The notes beneath the pieces were generated by a model that searched no databases, was not told where the DNA came from, and saw only the letters and a program-made list of their open reading frames with translations. Shown piece after piece: positions 10,360-22,800 of a stretch of DNA of 64,000 nucleotides (its first letter is position 1; each line of letters starts with the position of its first letter). Source of the stretch: Plectrocnemia conspersa (taxonomy: Eukaryota; Arthropoda; Insecta; Trichoptera; Polycentropodidae); assembly GCA_009617715.1 (NCBI GenBank), contig VTFK01000024.1, positions 806,001 through 870,000 on the forward strand, written 5' to 3'. A program made the translations under genes and the position numbers.

Positions 10360-10765
10360 AAACCGACGCCCGTTTACTACGCCATGACTCTCACTCTCTA
10401 CATACACGATCTCTCTCTCTCTCTGTGTTCATACATCGTCGCGGCAGTGGCAGTGAATCAAGCTCGTTTGGGGCCACCACCCCGAAACTACCCTCGGTCT
10501 GGGGTAGATAATTACACTGCTGCTCGCCACCGCACAAAAATGTTAACCGTAAAAACCAGAAATGAAAATAAAGAGTTGGGAAAGCCGAAAAATAGCCGCC
10601 GCCAAAAAAGAATCAACCAACAAGCGGGCACGGGGGTTTCGGTCTGGCCCGTGTGTAAAACACATCCATTTTTTTCACCCGTGCATGTTAACACACTTGC
10701 CGCAATCGCGATGTGATTGTGGCATAGCATATTTCGGGTCGTTTCGGTTAGATCAGTAAATGGAA
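10360..10765. other. GC-balanced island
   Basis: A block with a (CT)n patch near 10410, many CpG and homopurine/pyrimidine words, and frames of up to 110 codons on the plus strand that I do not recognise. It contains TGATTGTGGCAT, a near match to a Runx-type site. Candidate regulatory element or promoter region. Confidence 0.35.
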
Positions 10766-10769
10766 TCAT

Positions 10770-13145
10770 TTTACACTGTACGTTTAATTTATTTATAACG
10801 TTTTCTATTGAAAATATGGTAAGTGAAATTTAAACTGATCTTTACTTAATATTGATTTATTTTAAACCCTTATTAAATCTTTTATTAATATAATTAAACT
10901 CAATTAAATATACTCATATATTGGTTATCAATATAAATAATGATTTAGTCTTTAGTAAAGTTGGACGTTCTTTACTAAAATTCATCTAGAATCTGAGAGA
11001 AAAAGAAAAACTGAATGATGTACAATATTACTGAATTAATTTATTTTTATCTATCTTTAGCTCTTTATTGTATCCTTCGTAATTTTCGATACATGTGTAC
11101 CAACGTAAATTTACTGAAAAATTACTTTGCGATTCTTATGAAAATCTTATAACTGATTCGTTCAAGCGGTCTAGGGAATTCTAATAAAACTGTGCTATTT
11201 ATTAATCTAATTACTTTTAACCTTGCAGTTTTACTATAAAGACAACAATACCATTTTATGTAAAAGCTACTTTGAGTATTTTACGTGCCAGGCTTGAATA
11301 CAATATAGTTCTTTTCTATGGTGATTAAATGCTTTAAGAACTTGATTTTCAATCCTATTTTAATAAAATGTTTATTTTTACTCAAATAATGCAATATCCA
11401 ATTTACTTTTTTGCATATTTTATCGATTTTTAACGTGTTTTTGTACATATATCATGTCATAAATATTTTTAAATAGTAACAATTAAATTTGCTTAATTTT
11501 CAGCAAGCAATTCGCTTTTAAATGCATGCATATTAAATACAACTAAATTCCAAGAGAAAATTACCCGTAAATATATTCTTGATAACCGGTATTTTGATTG
11601 ATCAAGAATTACATATTTTTGCTTTTAAGCGTAATTTTATTTCGAAAAAATGATATTTGTGACGATATTTGCAGCGAAAAGGATTGGAGGGTGTTTAGAA
11701 TTCTCTCATACTTGCTTTAATAAAAACCGATGTTTGGTTCAATCATAATAATCAAAATTCAATAGTAATCTATAAAGGTATGTTAGCGAAATTTCTTTAA
11801 CAAATAATAATAAAAATTATGCTGTACTGTTAGATCTTGTCAAGAATATTTTCATTTTATTTGTCTCACTGCAATTTCATCAATAGTTGAAAAAACTTGA
11901 TTAAGCCAACATGCTAAAAATGAAACAATGAAACAAATAATATAAAAGGTTGATTAATACAAATTAAATGATATTTAAAAAAATTAAAAAAAAAGTCAAA
12001 ATTAAAAGGAACAAGTCAAGAAAAACCGCCAGTTGCATCAAATCACTAATAATATAACAAAAGATTTGCCAAAAGCAATATAAAGAAAGGATATACAAAA
12101 ATTTAAGTAAAAAATCAAGGAAAATATTTAAAATTAGCCTTTAAATATCCTGCAACAATTCAATAACTAGCATACAATTAAAAAAAAAACCCTTAACAAA
12201 AGTGAGATATGGTGTTTTTTTAAAGCACAAACTTTAATTCGTTTCTAAAAAAAATACTTCATATAATAAATAGTATATATGTGAACATTTAAATTTTTTA
12301 GTCAATCTGTTATTATATTATCCCATAATTATCATCAATCAATACCTTAAATTACTGGTAAATAATTGGTTAATCAGTTTTCAAATTTAATCAATTTATC
12401 AGTAATACAATTTTTGCATAAATGAATGAATCCCTATTTTCATCAATTATTTTAGTATTCTATTTTTATAACGTTTCTTTATATCAAAATTTCCAGATTA
12501 TTTTTTTAGCCTTATTTGAACGTGCAAACCCTCATCTAGTAACTAGATTATGTTTTGGACGTAATAACTAAAAACATGTGTAAACTACTAAGATTTTAAT
12601 TACTTGAATCTAGTACATTACATATGCTTTTAGTTGATATTCAAAATTATGTGCATTAAATTGAGTATAAATTCTTTACTCTTATACAAACAAGGCACAC
12701 TAAAATTTCTCATTAAAATGGTTATGAAAAAACGACATTTTTTTCTGGTACTTTTAGACCAAACGGCCCACAGCACTTCTTCGTGCGGACTGCGTATCAA
12801 TATTATTTAAAATTAAATTTATAATTGAATGTGCGATTTAATAGGAAATTATTTTAAAAGATATGTGCATTTAAATAAATACTTTGATCCATAAAACGAA
12901 TTGTTTGTGCATTTAAGTAAAGTAAATCTTCGGATTTTTTCTACGGAGAAGGATTTGTTGCAGATTCACGGTTCTGACCAATACTCACTTACACTTAATC
13001 TGTCAACAATACTAGTGCACAAACAATTAGTTTTTTATTGAACAATTATTTTATATATAATATTGCTCATTTAAATAGTCCACATAATATTTTTTAATGT
13101 GGCTTCCACGATATCTAATAATTAAACTGGTGAAATTAAAAGTGA
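10770..13145. other. AT-rich noncoding stretch
   Basis: Long A/T runs and no frame over 60 codons. I see no gene, RNA gene or clear repeat here. Confidence 0.6.
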
Positions 13146-13149
13146 AAAT

Positions 13150-13860
13150 GTTACATTAAAAAAGTAAGATCTGGAAAAATCAATGCAATGCAACAAAACT
13201 TATTTTTTAAAGGCGTTATATTTAGTTTCATTCAAAATTTAATAAGTTGCAATAAAATTGAAGATCTAGAAAAGTCTTTCACCTTAACAAGAACTATTTC
13301 GAAATATCAAGGCAAGTTATATAATATAATAGCAGATTTAATTTCTAAACAAAGCAAATCCTCTTACTGATGACGAATTTAAAACGCAGCAAAAAAAATA
13401 TGTCATTAAATGCCTTTGGATAAAAGCATTGAAGTTACAGATACGTCTTAATTTATTTTTGGGAATATACAACTATTTTGATATTACCGATAAACTAACT
13501 TCCATAGTTTCACTAAAGGTCAAGTTTTTTCACTGATTTGTATAAATCAGATCAAGCAACATTTTGCTTGACCGTCACATGTTTGAAATTGTAACTGATG
13601 GTTAGATAAAAAAAAGACCAGCAAAACTAATTGATAACGATTTAAAAAAAAAAATATTTTATATTTTGTATAGTATTATATAATCACTGCATTCTATATC
13701 GATAAAAATACCAATATTTTTACATGATCAATAAAAATAAATTTAATAAGAATCAATAGGAACAACTCATCATTTATTTAATGTTTCTGAATCCTCTAGA
13801 AACTCTCTATGGAGACACTGTGTAGTTTACTGCAGTAAAGTGGTTAAGGCATGAACCCAA
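13150..13860 (+). repeat. Dispersed repeat family C, copy 2
   Basis: Collinear with 540-1250 (see shared words there). A 60-codon frame (13188-13370) is followed after a stop by a frame with an LTDDEF-like segment near 13360. The first copy has a similar TDDE segment near 722-740. This hints at an old coding element, now disrupted in both copies. Confidence 0.6.
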
Positions 13861-14279
13861 AAAGAAACCTACACTTGAATTAAAAAATAGCTGATTTAAT
13901 ATTTCAAGTTCTTTTTAGTTGCGGCTCTTAAAAAGCGGCCTCGAAGATCCAAAAGTTAAAGCTAGACTTAGACTAGCAAACATAAATTTGATAACTTTTC
14001 GTCCATATAATTCTACCCATTGCAAGTAGGTGATAAGATTAGTTTAGCCCAAAAGAAATATTCCCACTTCTAGCAAAATTTACTAATTATTTGTTTAAAC
14101 TCATTAATGCTATTTTTTATCAAAGCTTAATATTAATTTCCTTACTTTAAATTAAAATATTTTTACATGCTGTTTATTAAATGTTTCTCGTATTAAAAAA
14201 ATATGACATTTAATATTTAGTATTTATCGACGATATGCATATAATTTAAACATTATTATATACACACAGACGTTGACAA

Positions 14280-14760
14280 ATTTGAACACATTTCAAGTCC
14301 TTAATCCCGCTTTACAGTCTAAAATAGAAGACTGAGTCGGAAATACATTCTGATAATCCTTCCAAGAAATTCACTTAATCGACTGAGCTTCCGAATCGGT
14401 TAAAGGACGATCGGCAATGAAATGGAATATACAATACACGCTCAGCAAATTCTCAATGACATTCTTGTTTTAAATAAGTTATTTTATTTCTAAAAAAACT
14501 TTTAAATAGTGTTGATTTAATAATATCAAGATCAGATTTTTCAGTCTGATTTATGAAGACAAATTTTTAGTGAGCGTGTGCATACATGATAATTATATCA
14601 GTCGCAAGAACGCACTGCAATCTATCTTTCATCCCTTCAGCCGACATCTCCTCACTATAAATTCCAGCTGACATCTGTGCGTCGACAGATAAATGAAATA
14701 TTTAACGCCGGGCTTAGCGCTGATATCGAAAAGGAACAATGCGCCGATTGATAATAAATA
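14280..14760. other. Anonymous GC-balanced patches
   Basis: Two small less AT-rich patches (about 14300-14440 and 14590-14740) without reading frames or structure I can name. Confidence 0.25.
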
Positions 14761-15116
14761 AATAATTTAATTCAGGAGTTAAATCCTCAGGTTTATCGTA
14801 AAAATCTGTCGAATTTATGATAATTTATTTAATTGTATCGTGCGAACATCATTTGAGCAAAGGTTCTTTATAACTAATATTTTCTAAAATTATTTTTTTA
14901 AATAATAAAAAGGGCTATTTTTTACATTTGTGAATAAATTAGAAAGACTTTATTTACTTCATAAAAATACATGTTAATTTAAGGTTTCTGTATACCTTAA
15001 AAAATATCTCATTAGTAAATGTATTTAATTTTTATAATACAGATTTAATCATAAATTGCTGTTTAACATATTATCATGTTTTGGGTATCAACATAATTAA
15101 TTACAGAACTGCAACC

Positions 15117-15690
15117 TGTCGGCGCACAAGTAAGGGGCGCATAATCTTAGCAAAGATTCGATACCCGCGTAAGTGCCCCCCCTCACGACGATTTCTCAAT
15201 TGATACCCAACCCTCTCACACCCCTTTTGGCACACCCTTCTCAGCAAGACATATCACTTGTAACTCGGGGTGAACAAGCTCCTCCGACCTTCCGACATCC
15301 GCAAGAAGGGAAGTACCTACGTACCCAGTGGACGGGAATACCTTCGACAAGGGTTCGAATGAGAACAAGACTTGGCACACAATCGAAAAGGTCATTCAGA
15401 TACTATCGGCCACTTGGCCATAAATCCGGATGTTCGTTAAAGATTTCTTCATTAGCTGAGCGATGACAAGTGGTTGTTGGGATCGAGTTACGTATGCGTG
15501 TGTCACGATATGTACTGTAAATAGGTATTGTGGTGGTTATAAATTCCGTGAGCTAATCGTTAGTTATATTTGGTATGTATATCTAGAAGCAAAGTAATCA
15601 TTATATTTAGAATAAATATTTATTTATACTTTTTATATGCTTTATGACAAACTGTAATTTCTTAAAACAGATTTTATTAATTATTTACTA
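15117..15690 (+). repeat. Possible solo LTR
   Basis: The block starts TGTCGGCGCAC, is GC-balanced for its first 350 bp, then has a TATAAATTCC word, an AATAAA signal (about 15611) and an AT-rich end near a CA dinucleotide. This layout is what an LTR would show. I could not find a matching target-site duplication, a primer-binding site or any gag/pol remnant, so the call is tentative. Confidence 0.25.
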
Positions 15691-16140
15691 TCAGCCGGCC
15701 TATTCCCGGAGTCCGACTCAAATAATGAATCTGAACTAAACTATAGTTGTTTGAGACTTTTTATACATACAAGAAATAAAAGGAGCGAAACATTGCCTTC
15801 AAAATCACCCACTTTCTAGTTAGTACTTTCACAATATACATTATTATTCAAAGGGACAGATTATAGTTTTTTGACGCGGTTCCGTTTGTGTTAAAATTTG
15901 TTTGCAAATTATTGTTGACTTTATTTCTTTTTAAAAGTTTAAAAAATATAAGACATGAGAGAAAATAATCAATAAATATAAATTAGTAGAAATAAATTTA
16001 TGTATTCGATGTGACAATTCAGATAGAATACCTAAAGAATAAGCTAAGAAATAATGAAAAATCAACAACAACACCACTTGAATTATATAAATTAAATTTT
16101 ATAGATTTCATAATTAGTAATTTGACAACTAGATTTAATG
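15690..16140 (+). repeat. Dispersed repeat family B, copy 2
   Basis: Collinear with copies at 3230-3690 and 45205-45535. With copy 3 it shares the left section CTCAAATAATGAAT(C/T)TGAACTAAACT. Confidence 0.75.
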
Positions 16141-16339
16141 CAGAAAATCTAGAAAAAATAGTCTAGAATACCGAAAACATATTTTTTAAAATATGTCATT
16201 TCAGTAAAATCATATCGGAGTACATTTTTATATGTAGAAAAATATTTTCACCGGTGAAAATATAATTTTTTTGCCAGGTGCTAGTACAATTATATGATTT
16301 TAACTTTTCTATATGTAGTAATATATATATATTTACATA

Positions 16340-16392
16340 CAGGCAGTTCTCAAATTACGACCACCTCGACTTACGACCATTCGGAGTTGTAA
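16340..16392 (+). repeat. 5' terminal inverted repeat of Tigger/pogo-type element
   Basis: CAGGCAGTTCTCAAATTACG directly after a TA dinucleotide (16338-16339) has the form typical of Tigger/pogo termini, which insert at TA. The matching right end was not found after the coding remnant. Confidence 0.65.
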
Positions 16393-16427
16393 AAAATTTT
16401 TTTTTTATGTCATATACATAATTTTAA

Positions 16428-17348
16428 GACTGGTTTGATAACTGTTTCATTCCAGCAGTAAAGAAGAACTGTGATGAAAACGACATAGCCTTTAAAATTT
16501 TACTGATTCTTGACAATGCTCAAGGCCATCCTCCACACTTAGGGGAATCACATCCAAATATAAAAGTGGTTTATTTACCTCCAAACACCACTAGCATTCT
16601 ACAGCCGATGGATCAAGGTGGTATTGCTAACTTCAAAGCCCATTATTTAAGAATCACTTTTGCCCAAGCAATTGCAGGAACAGACAAACATCAGACATTG
16701 AGAGAATTTTGGAAAAATTACAACATCTTTCGTGCAATAAACAATATCTCAAAAGGACGGTCCAAAGTAACGACGAATTGTATGAACGGCATATGGAACA
16801 AACTCTTAAAAATATATAATGACAATATGTATTTTATTAAAGAAGGGGAAATAGATGAGATAGCAAAAATTATTGTAAAATGTGCTCAACAACTTAATCT
16901 GGAAGTTGATAACGAAGACGTAATTAATCTTTTGGAAAATGATGTTGAGGAACTCACAAACCAAGATTTGATTGAGATTGAGGAACAACGAGTTGCAGAA
17001 AAAATGTAATGGAGCTAAAAGAATTAGATGAACTCGAAGAACCACCAAAAAAATTTGTGTTAAAAGACATGGCTGCAGCTTTTAGCCAAATCAATGATGC
17101 TATTAAAAAATTTGAAAATATGGACAAAGATATCGATAGATCTTCGAGGGTACACGGCCTTATTCAGCAAGCACTTGCGTGTTATTATGAAATTTATAGA
17201 GAAAAGAAACAACAAACTGTACAAAACAAACCTGGACGTTTTTTTAAGAAAAACAAGCACTATCACTGCACTCGCTGAAAAATCTCAAGAATTAACAATG
17301 GATATCAGTAGCACAGATGATAAAAATACTCTAGATCAATTCTTATAA
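16428..17348 (+). pseudogene. Tigger/pogo-like transposase, C-terminal remnant
   Basis: The remnant encodes the second half of a DDE_1-type transposase of the Tc1/mariner superfamily. ILDNAQGHP carries the second catalytic Asp (16512-16514), and LPPNTTSILQPMDQG carries the third (16611-16613), as in TIGD/Tigger proteins. The usual charged C-terminal tail follows. The N-terminal helix-turn-helix/CENP-B domains and the first catalytic Asp are missing: the frame opens only about 85 bp after the 5' terminal repeat, so there is a large internal deletion. The reading frame is broken at a stop near 17007-17009 and again near 17240, and ends at 17346-17348. It cannot make an active transposase. Confidence 0.9.
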
Positions 17349-17396
17349 ATAAATTATTTATGTAGATATTTGCTAAAAAGTATAAAAGTATTTTTT

Positions 17397-17500
17397 ACTC
17401 GTTACCGAGCGTTCCCACTGCGACGGCGCCGACACGATTTTATTGCTTTTGACGTGGATTTTTGACTTCTGAGAAGGGATAATTGTTTTTTGCGCTCTCC
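17397..17500 (+). repeat. Repeat family E, copy 1
   Basis: The block starting GTTACCGAGCGTTCCCACTG and running to GAAGGGATAATTG is nearly identical to 61334-61430. It follows the Tigger remnant by about 50 bp. Confidence 0.85.
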
Positions 17501-17539
17501 TGTTGGTCAAAATTTAGTTTAAATGTGCTTTATTTGCTT

Positions 17540-17670
17540 CTCACTCGTAATATTGTTACAAAAAGTCCTAATATAAACGCTTGATAATCGAGCGGTTTTA
17601 CCGCGATGGCACGATTTTATTGCTTTTGACCTGGACTGGAAGTTCACCACATGGCAACACTGAGCAGCAA
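17540..17670 (+). repeat. Repeat family E, degenerate second unit
   Basis: TCGTAATATTGTTACAAAAA followed by GAGCGGTTTTACCGCGATGG and GATTTTATTGCTTTTGAC repeats the family E core. The same linker and unit occur in reverse complement at 61215-61330. Confidence 0.7.
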
Positions 17671-18103
17671 AGAAAACACGACTAATTATCAGTTAACTAT
17701 TACGAGTAGATATTTTTAATAATATTTAATGCCAAATTAAAATATTTCGCATAAAATATGTCGCAACAGTGGGCAATTTTTATATTTATTTGTAGCATAG
17801 AAAAGGTTAACTCGTACCTATTATTATTTATTTAAGAACTTATATTACGATATTTAAAAAATATAATATGCCATTTTTGTCATGAGGTCCGGAATCATTG
17901 TTTTTCTGAGATTAATTGAATATTATATAAGATGGATTATCTGATAATAATAATAAGTATAAATTCCTTTCACCATACCAATATTTTTTTTTTCATTGTA
18001 TTTTATTGTGTACACAAAAAATATGTATCAATAAATATCGTATTTGTATCATTACATGTTCCAAGAAAATAATGTAAAAATAGACATGAAAAGCTAATAA
18101 CAG

Positions 18104-18250
<147 letters not shown>

Positions 18251-18579
18251 ATAATAATATTTTACCTAATATAACCCTGATCGTTACACTTCTATTGCAC
18301 TACATATTTTATCAATGGCATACTATTAAGCATAAAATGTACCTAAATACAGAATAATAATAATTAAGAGGCAAAGCAAGTATCAATCAATCTCACTCAA
18401 GGAATACTTATAAATAGATCAATGCATAAAGAACTTGCTTTGATTATAACAAAGCATATTTATTAAATAAAAATATTTTAGTAATTTATAATAAATATTT
18501 CTAAGTTTATTAATAAGTTTTTTACTTTTATAAGATAAGAATTCAAGGAAACACCCTTCAAACAAATCATCTTATGCTA

Positions 18580-18890
18580 TCTTTACGTGAGTATAAACAT
18601 TCTCCTCCCACAAGTCTCTTATTCCTATAGAGCGAGCCAAAAGCTCGCGTTCCTTTGGCGAAACGCCTACATTTTCTCTTTACTCTTTTCTTATTCGCCT
18701 TCGAGCGCAAATCTACTGAGTCTGCGTATTTCGTATCAAGATTTCAGACGCTCGCTTATACGTCTCAGATACATATACAGCCTCCGTGTTGAAGATTTTC
18801 ACGGACAAGAAAGCGCGAAACTTTCTTACGTTACTCCAGTACTAACGTATCGCGAGGCTTTTCCGAGAATTTTCCGACTTTAATTATCCC
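18580..18890. other. Anonymous GC-balanced block
   Basis: Contains short hairpins (GCGAGC-CAAAA-GCTCGC and GGCG-AAA-CGCC) and a 98-codon plus-strand frame (18587-18883) rich in S, L, R and Y that I do not recognise. Its edges with the AT-rich surroundings are sharp. Possibly a repeat or regulatory block; a gene is unlikely. Confidence 0.3.
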
Positions 18891-19036
18891 TAAAATTAAA
18901 TAAATGATATTAAAAATATATTTCTGTTTATTATTTATCTAAAAAGCAAAAGAAACATCTGTTTATGAATAGTAATAATTTTATGTATTTTTTCCTAAAA
19001 AGTTTTTATATTAATATTTTTCAGTTTAAAACAATA

Positions 19037-19108
19037 CTCCCATACCGGGAATCGAACCCGAGCCTCTCGGGTGAAAGCCGAGTATCCTAGCCACTAGACC
19101 ATATGGGA
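19037..19108 (-). tRNA. tRNA-Glu (anticodon TTC)
   Basis: Complete cloverleaf on the minus strand, with the same body as the copy at 8345 and G as discriminator. Anticodon TTC in loop CTTTCAC, and the B-box is intact. Upstream on its own strand (about 19160-19205) is an imperfect inverted repeat built from ACAAGTGT and AAATAAACACG, related to the upstream motif of the other copies. Confidence 0.95.
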
Positions 19109-19162
19109 TTATAGTAATGAATTAAATAGTTGAGAGTCGCGTAAATGTTGCTTCAAATGAAC

Positions 19163-19205
19163 TTAAACAAGTGTTAAATAAACACGTTTATTTATACACT
19201 TGTTT
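19163..19205. repeat. Inverted repeat upstream of tRNA-Glu
   Basis: AAACAAGTGT-x-AAATAAA pairs with TTTATTT-xx-ACACTTGTTT around a short CACG centre. Related single-sided words occur upstream of the tRNA-Glu genes at 8345 and 19636. Confidence 0.8.
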
Positions 19206-19635
19206 AAATAAACGTGTTCATTTTATACGAATCGTTTGATTATGAATATACAAACATGATATTAATATTATAATAAAACAATATTGCAATAAAATAAGTA
19301 CTCGACACATCAAGAAGAAAAACATAAGGCTGAAAATATTTCTATTTTACTAAAGAAAATACAAAAATATGTTTTTATCGAATTTAATATTAATTTAGAT
19401 CTATCACAATATTTATATAACCTTTGTGTTTTATTGAGTCCTTTCAGAAAATTGTATAAATATTAATTTAACTAACTTATGATATTTTATTTAGAGATAA
19501 TGGCTTGTTTAATAACAAAAAAAACTCATTTCTGATATTTGGGATATAGAGTTTTGCTTCATAATATGTATTTGCACAAGTGTTTTTAAACACATTTATT
19601 TTTACCACTCACAAAACATATTTCATAACTCATAA

Positions 19636-19707
19636 TCCCATATGGTCTAGTGGCTAGGATACTCGGCTTTCACCCGAGAGGCTCGGGTTCGATTCCCGGT
19701 ATGGGAG
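19636..19707 (+). tRNA. tRNA-Glu (anticodon TTC)
   Basis: Complete cloverleaf, with the same body as the other two intact copies, anticodon TTC and discriminator G. CACAAGTGTTTTTAAACACA lies about 60 bp upstream. A T run begins within about 10 bp downstream. Confidence 0.95.
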
Positions 19708-19899
19708 GATTATTTTTTAAATTAATAAATGTCAAAATTGATGGATAAAAAAATAAACTTGCATACCTATTGAATTTGATTATATTTATTATCGGAGAGT
19801 ATATCAACTTGATAAAATAGTTTTCGTGGGTGACACAAGTAAGACGCCTCTGATGGTGGTAATTAAATGTTTAAAAGCGTTGATAAAGTTCAAGGTTCA

Positions 19900-19990
19900 C
19901 AGTAAAGACATTTTTGATCAACATCGGAATGTCAGCATTTGGGCAAACGGGAAATTACTCCTCATACCAGCCGTACAAAATTTGAGTTGA
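19900..19990 (+). repeat. Downstream block of tRNA-Glu duplication, copy 2
   Basis: AATGTCAGCATTTGGGCAAA and CGGGAAATTACTCCTCATAC correspond to the block at 8640-8730. Confidence 0.7.
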
Positions 19991-20146
19991 AGTTAAGTCT
20001 GATTGACTTTTGATTAACCAAGAGAACTTTTAAATCCGTATTTGGCGTACCTTTTGTAATATTTTAATAATAAACTATTTTAATTTAAATTGTCATGACA
20101 ATGAGCTGTAATTATTAAGCTATTTCATTTAAATTTATTCAGTTTG

Positions 20147-20665
20147 AGGATGGTGTTATGGCTGCAGAAATGAAATCAAATCCTACTCAAACTATATATT
20201 AGCTAGCCGAGAAATTAAATCAGTCCGTTTCAACAGTGCTTAGACACAATAAGGAGATTGGGAAGGCTTGGAAACAAAATGTATATGTTTTACACAAATT
20301 AAGCCAAGAAATAAATCAGCACTTTTGCTTAAAACCTAAGAGCTACTGAATCTAAAAACTGAGTCACTTTTTCTCGATCATCTGATAACAGGAGATGAGA
20401 AACAGTGTTGTACGTCAACAATCGTCGTAAAAAACCTTGTTTATTAAAAGATCAGGTAGCAAAACCTACTTTCGAAGCCAGAGCTCACTGTAAAAAAAGT
20501 TATTATATATGTATGGTTGAATTGCAAAAAAATTATTCATTATGAAACTCTTAAACCTTGACAATAATAACAGCTGAATTTTTTGCACGAAAAATAAAAA
20601 AAGGCTGGAAGATTTATTCCATTTCTTTCGATCGATGTAACACTTCCTGGACGAAGAAAATCGGA
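20147..20665 (+). pseudogene. mariner-like transposase relic
   Basis: Conceptual translation across shifting frames gives the order of a mariner transposase. There is a helix-turn-helix segment (LAEKLNQSVSTVLRH), then ITGDEK with the first catalytic Asp codon at 20394-20396, then a segment matching the usual NRR-KP and KPT-EARAHCKK stretches, and finally a TITAEFFA-type segment. Stops and frameshifts occur throughout, and the C-terminal catalytic part is not recognisable. Terminal repeats were not identified. This is an old, inactive copy. Confidence 0.8.
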
Positions 20666-20669
20666 ATAT

Positions 20670-22330
20670 TTAGAATCAAAGATAAAAAAAAAAAAATTCC
20701 GATAGGTGTGAGAAGGTTAAGTCTTTAAAAAAAATATATTTTGAATCATTAAAATTGAAACAAACACTTGAAAGTGATTTTTGTGTTTCATTAAAAAAAA
20801 GTCAATGATTTATGTAAAATTTTATAAATTATTAGTATGATTTTTTAATAATTAAAAAATGCTAGAAGAAGCGAATTTTTTAACTGTATTAAAGTAAGAT
20901 TGTTCCTATAACATTTATTAAGCTAGTAGTTTATATTAGTTTATAGTAGCATGTGTTACTATAAAATAAACATTTAATGTTTTTTTACTTTAGAATAGTT
21001 TAAGTTACAATATAACTACTATATTTTTTAGTATCTTTAATTATTAAAGCACTAAAAAAATAAATTATACAATGTCTTCATTGGTCATATAAAAATAAAA
21101 CAAATCTAGTTATAATATATTAATATCAAGAACCTAATCTAGTCTATAACTTAGTTCATAATTATATAATAGATTTGAAAATTTTTATTAACGGAGAAAA
21201 AAATGGTTATACTATATTTAAAAAAAATCTTTTTGGAAACAACAATTATAATTAAACTGTTTTGTAATAAACGGAATTCAAATATTTAGTTTTCAAAAAT
21301 ACAAAATAAAAAACATAGTATCGATATTTTTATGTTACAATTGCCTGTATAACATATATCTTTAAAGCCGGGAAACGAATATATGCGTCATTCATTATTC
21401 GTTACTATATATTCCCAGTATTTTTTTAAAAAACTAGCTATTGTTTGACAAAATAAACAGCAATTCAATAAACACGTTTGTTTTCAACCTATATTATTAT
21501 AAAATTCAACAACTAACACACTTTTTAAAAGAATATTGTGAATTATTCCAAAATATTTTCAGATCAATAAAAAATCATATAGTAAATTAAATACGACTTG
21601 TACCAATTAGGACTTTTAATTTTATAATATATTTAAACTATTATAATATTGCAATTATCATGAGATTAATATCTAAATAAATTATATTTTGTAAATTCAC
21701 ATGAAAATAGTTTTTCGACAATTCGATAAATAATTAATTTAATTCAAGAAATAAAATTTTTAAGCAGTTAAATATCTGTATAACAAAAGACGTTTATATG
21801 CGTTTTCGGGCGTTAATATGACATATTTTTTTTTAAATCAAATGACAAGAATCTAAATGCAATAAAAATAAAATTTTGTGAACTTGAAAAAAATAATAGT
21901 AATTATTTGCATATTCGCTAAACCTTCAGTGTTTCTTTACTCATATTGATACCTGTAGCTATCAAGTGTTAGATGAGAAAACGCTTTTAATATTATACTT
22001 TGAATGATACAAAAATAAATGTTTTATCCTTTATAAATTAATAAATCATTAAAAAGGCACTCATTTTGTGATATTTTTTATCTCTTATATATACATATGT
22101 AGTATATACAATTAAATACAATATTAAAATACCATATACTAAAAAAACATGAGCTTGCATATTTTTTCTAATAATTATATGCATTCCAAATAGTCCAATA
22201 CAACACCTTTTTAAATCAATCAATTATATCAATTTCTGCTAATTATTGAGTTAACTTATTATCATGGCGAAAATGTTATTGTATATTGCTTTTAATAGTA
22301 GTTTTATATCAAAAAATATATATATTTAAT
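20670..22330. other. AT-rich noncoding stretch
   Basis: Long A/T runs with no frame above 61 codons and no recognisable element. Confidence 0.6.
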
Positions 22331-22369
22331 GTTTTGTAAAAAAAAGATTTTCACATGTAAAAATTTTAT

Positions 22370-22800
22370 TGGGCCCAAAATTGTTCAAAATGGTAATGAA
22401 GCGATAACATACAACACATCGGCCATCCCCAGTCGAACGATCGCCCATAAGTGATGTGTATTTAATAAGGTATCTTGACGATGTCGCGCGTGACAAGCGT
22501 CCAGGGCCGCATCGGGCGTGTGTAATCAATAGTAATTGAGTGTGTCGAATTGTCGGGGGAGACTGCAATATAATCCGGTGACAGGTGTCAGACGCACGTG
22601 ACGCGCAAATCGATGTCACTAGTCCGAAAGACACACTCGAACCGCAAATTGCTACGGCCATGGTATCTAGAATAGATGATCGTATCGAAAAAGTTTCGGA
22701 AAGATAGCGAAACCCCATTTGGAAGACACCGATCCACTTTGGAAACTTTTCCGGGACACTTACTTAAAAGTAAGTTCGAGCGAAACTTTTACACGAGTAG
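22370..22800. promoter_or_regulatory. GC-balanced candidate regulatory block
   Basis: Sharp composition contrast with both flanks. It holds typical transcription-factor words close together: CAGGTGTC, GCACGTGAC, ATCGAT and two ATTA/TAAT homeodomain-like cores (AATCAATAGTAATTGAG). A 130-codon minus-strand frame (22326-22718) has no family resemblance and is probably incidental. Enhancer identity is inference. Confidence 0.35.

Noticed and set aside
18587..18883. 98-codon frame as a gene
   Set aside because: S/L/R/Y-rich with no known family; the block contains short hairpins and looks noncoding.
22326..22718. 130-codon minus-strand frame as the next Runx exon
   Set aside because: It lacks the KSFTLTI and GPREPR motifs that must follow RSGRG in the Runt domain.
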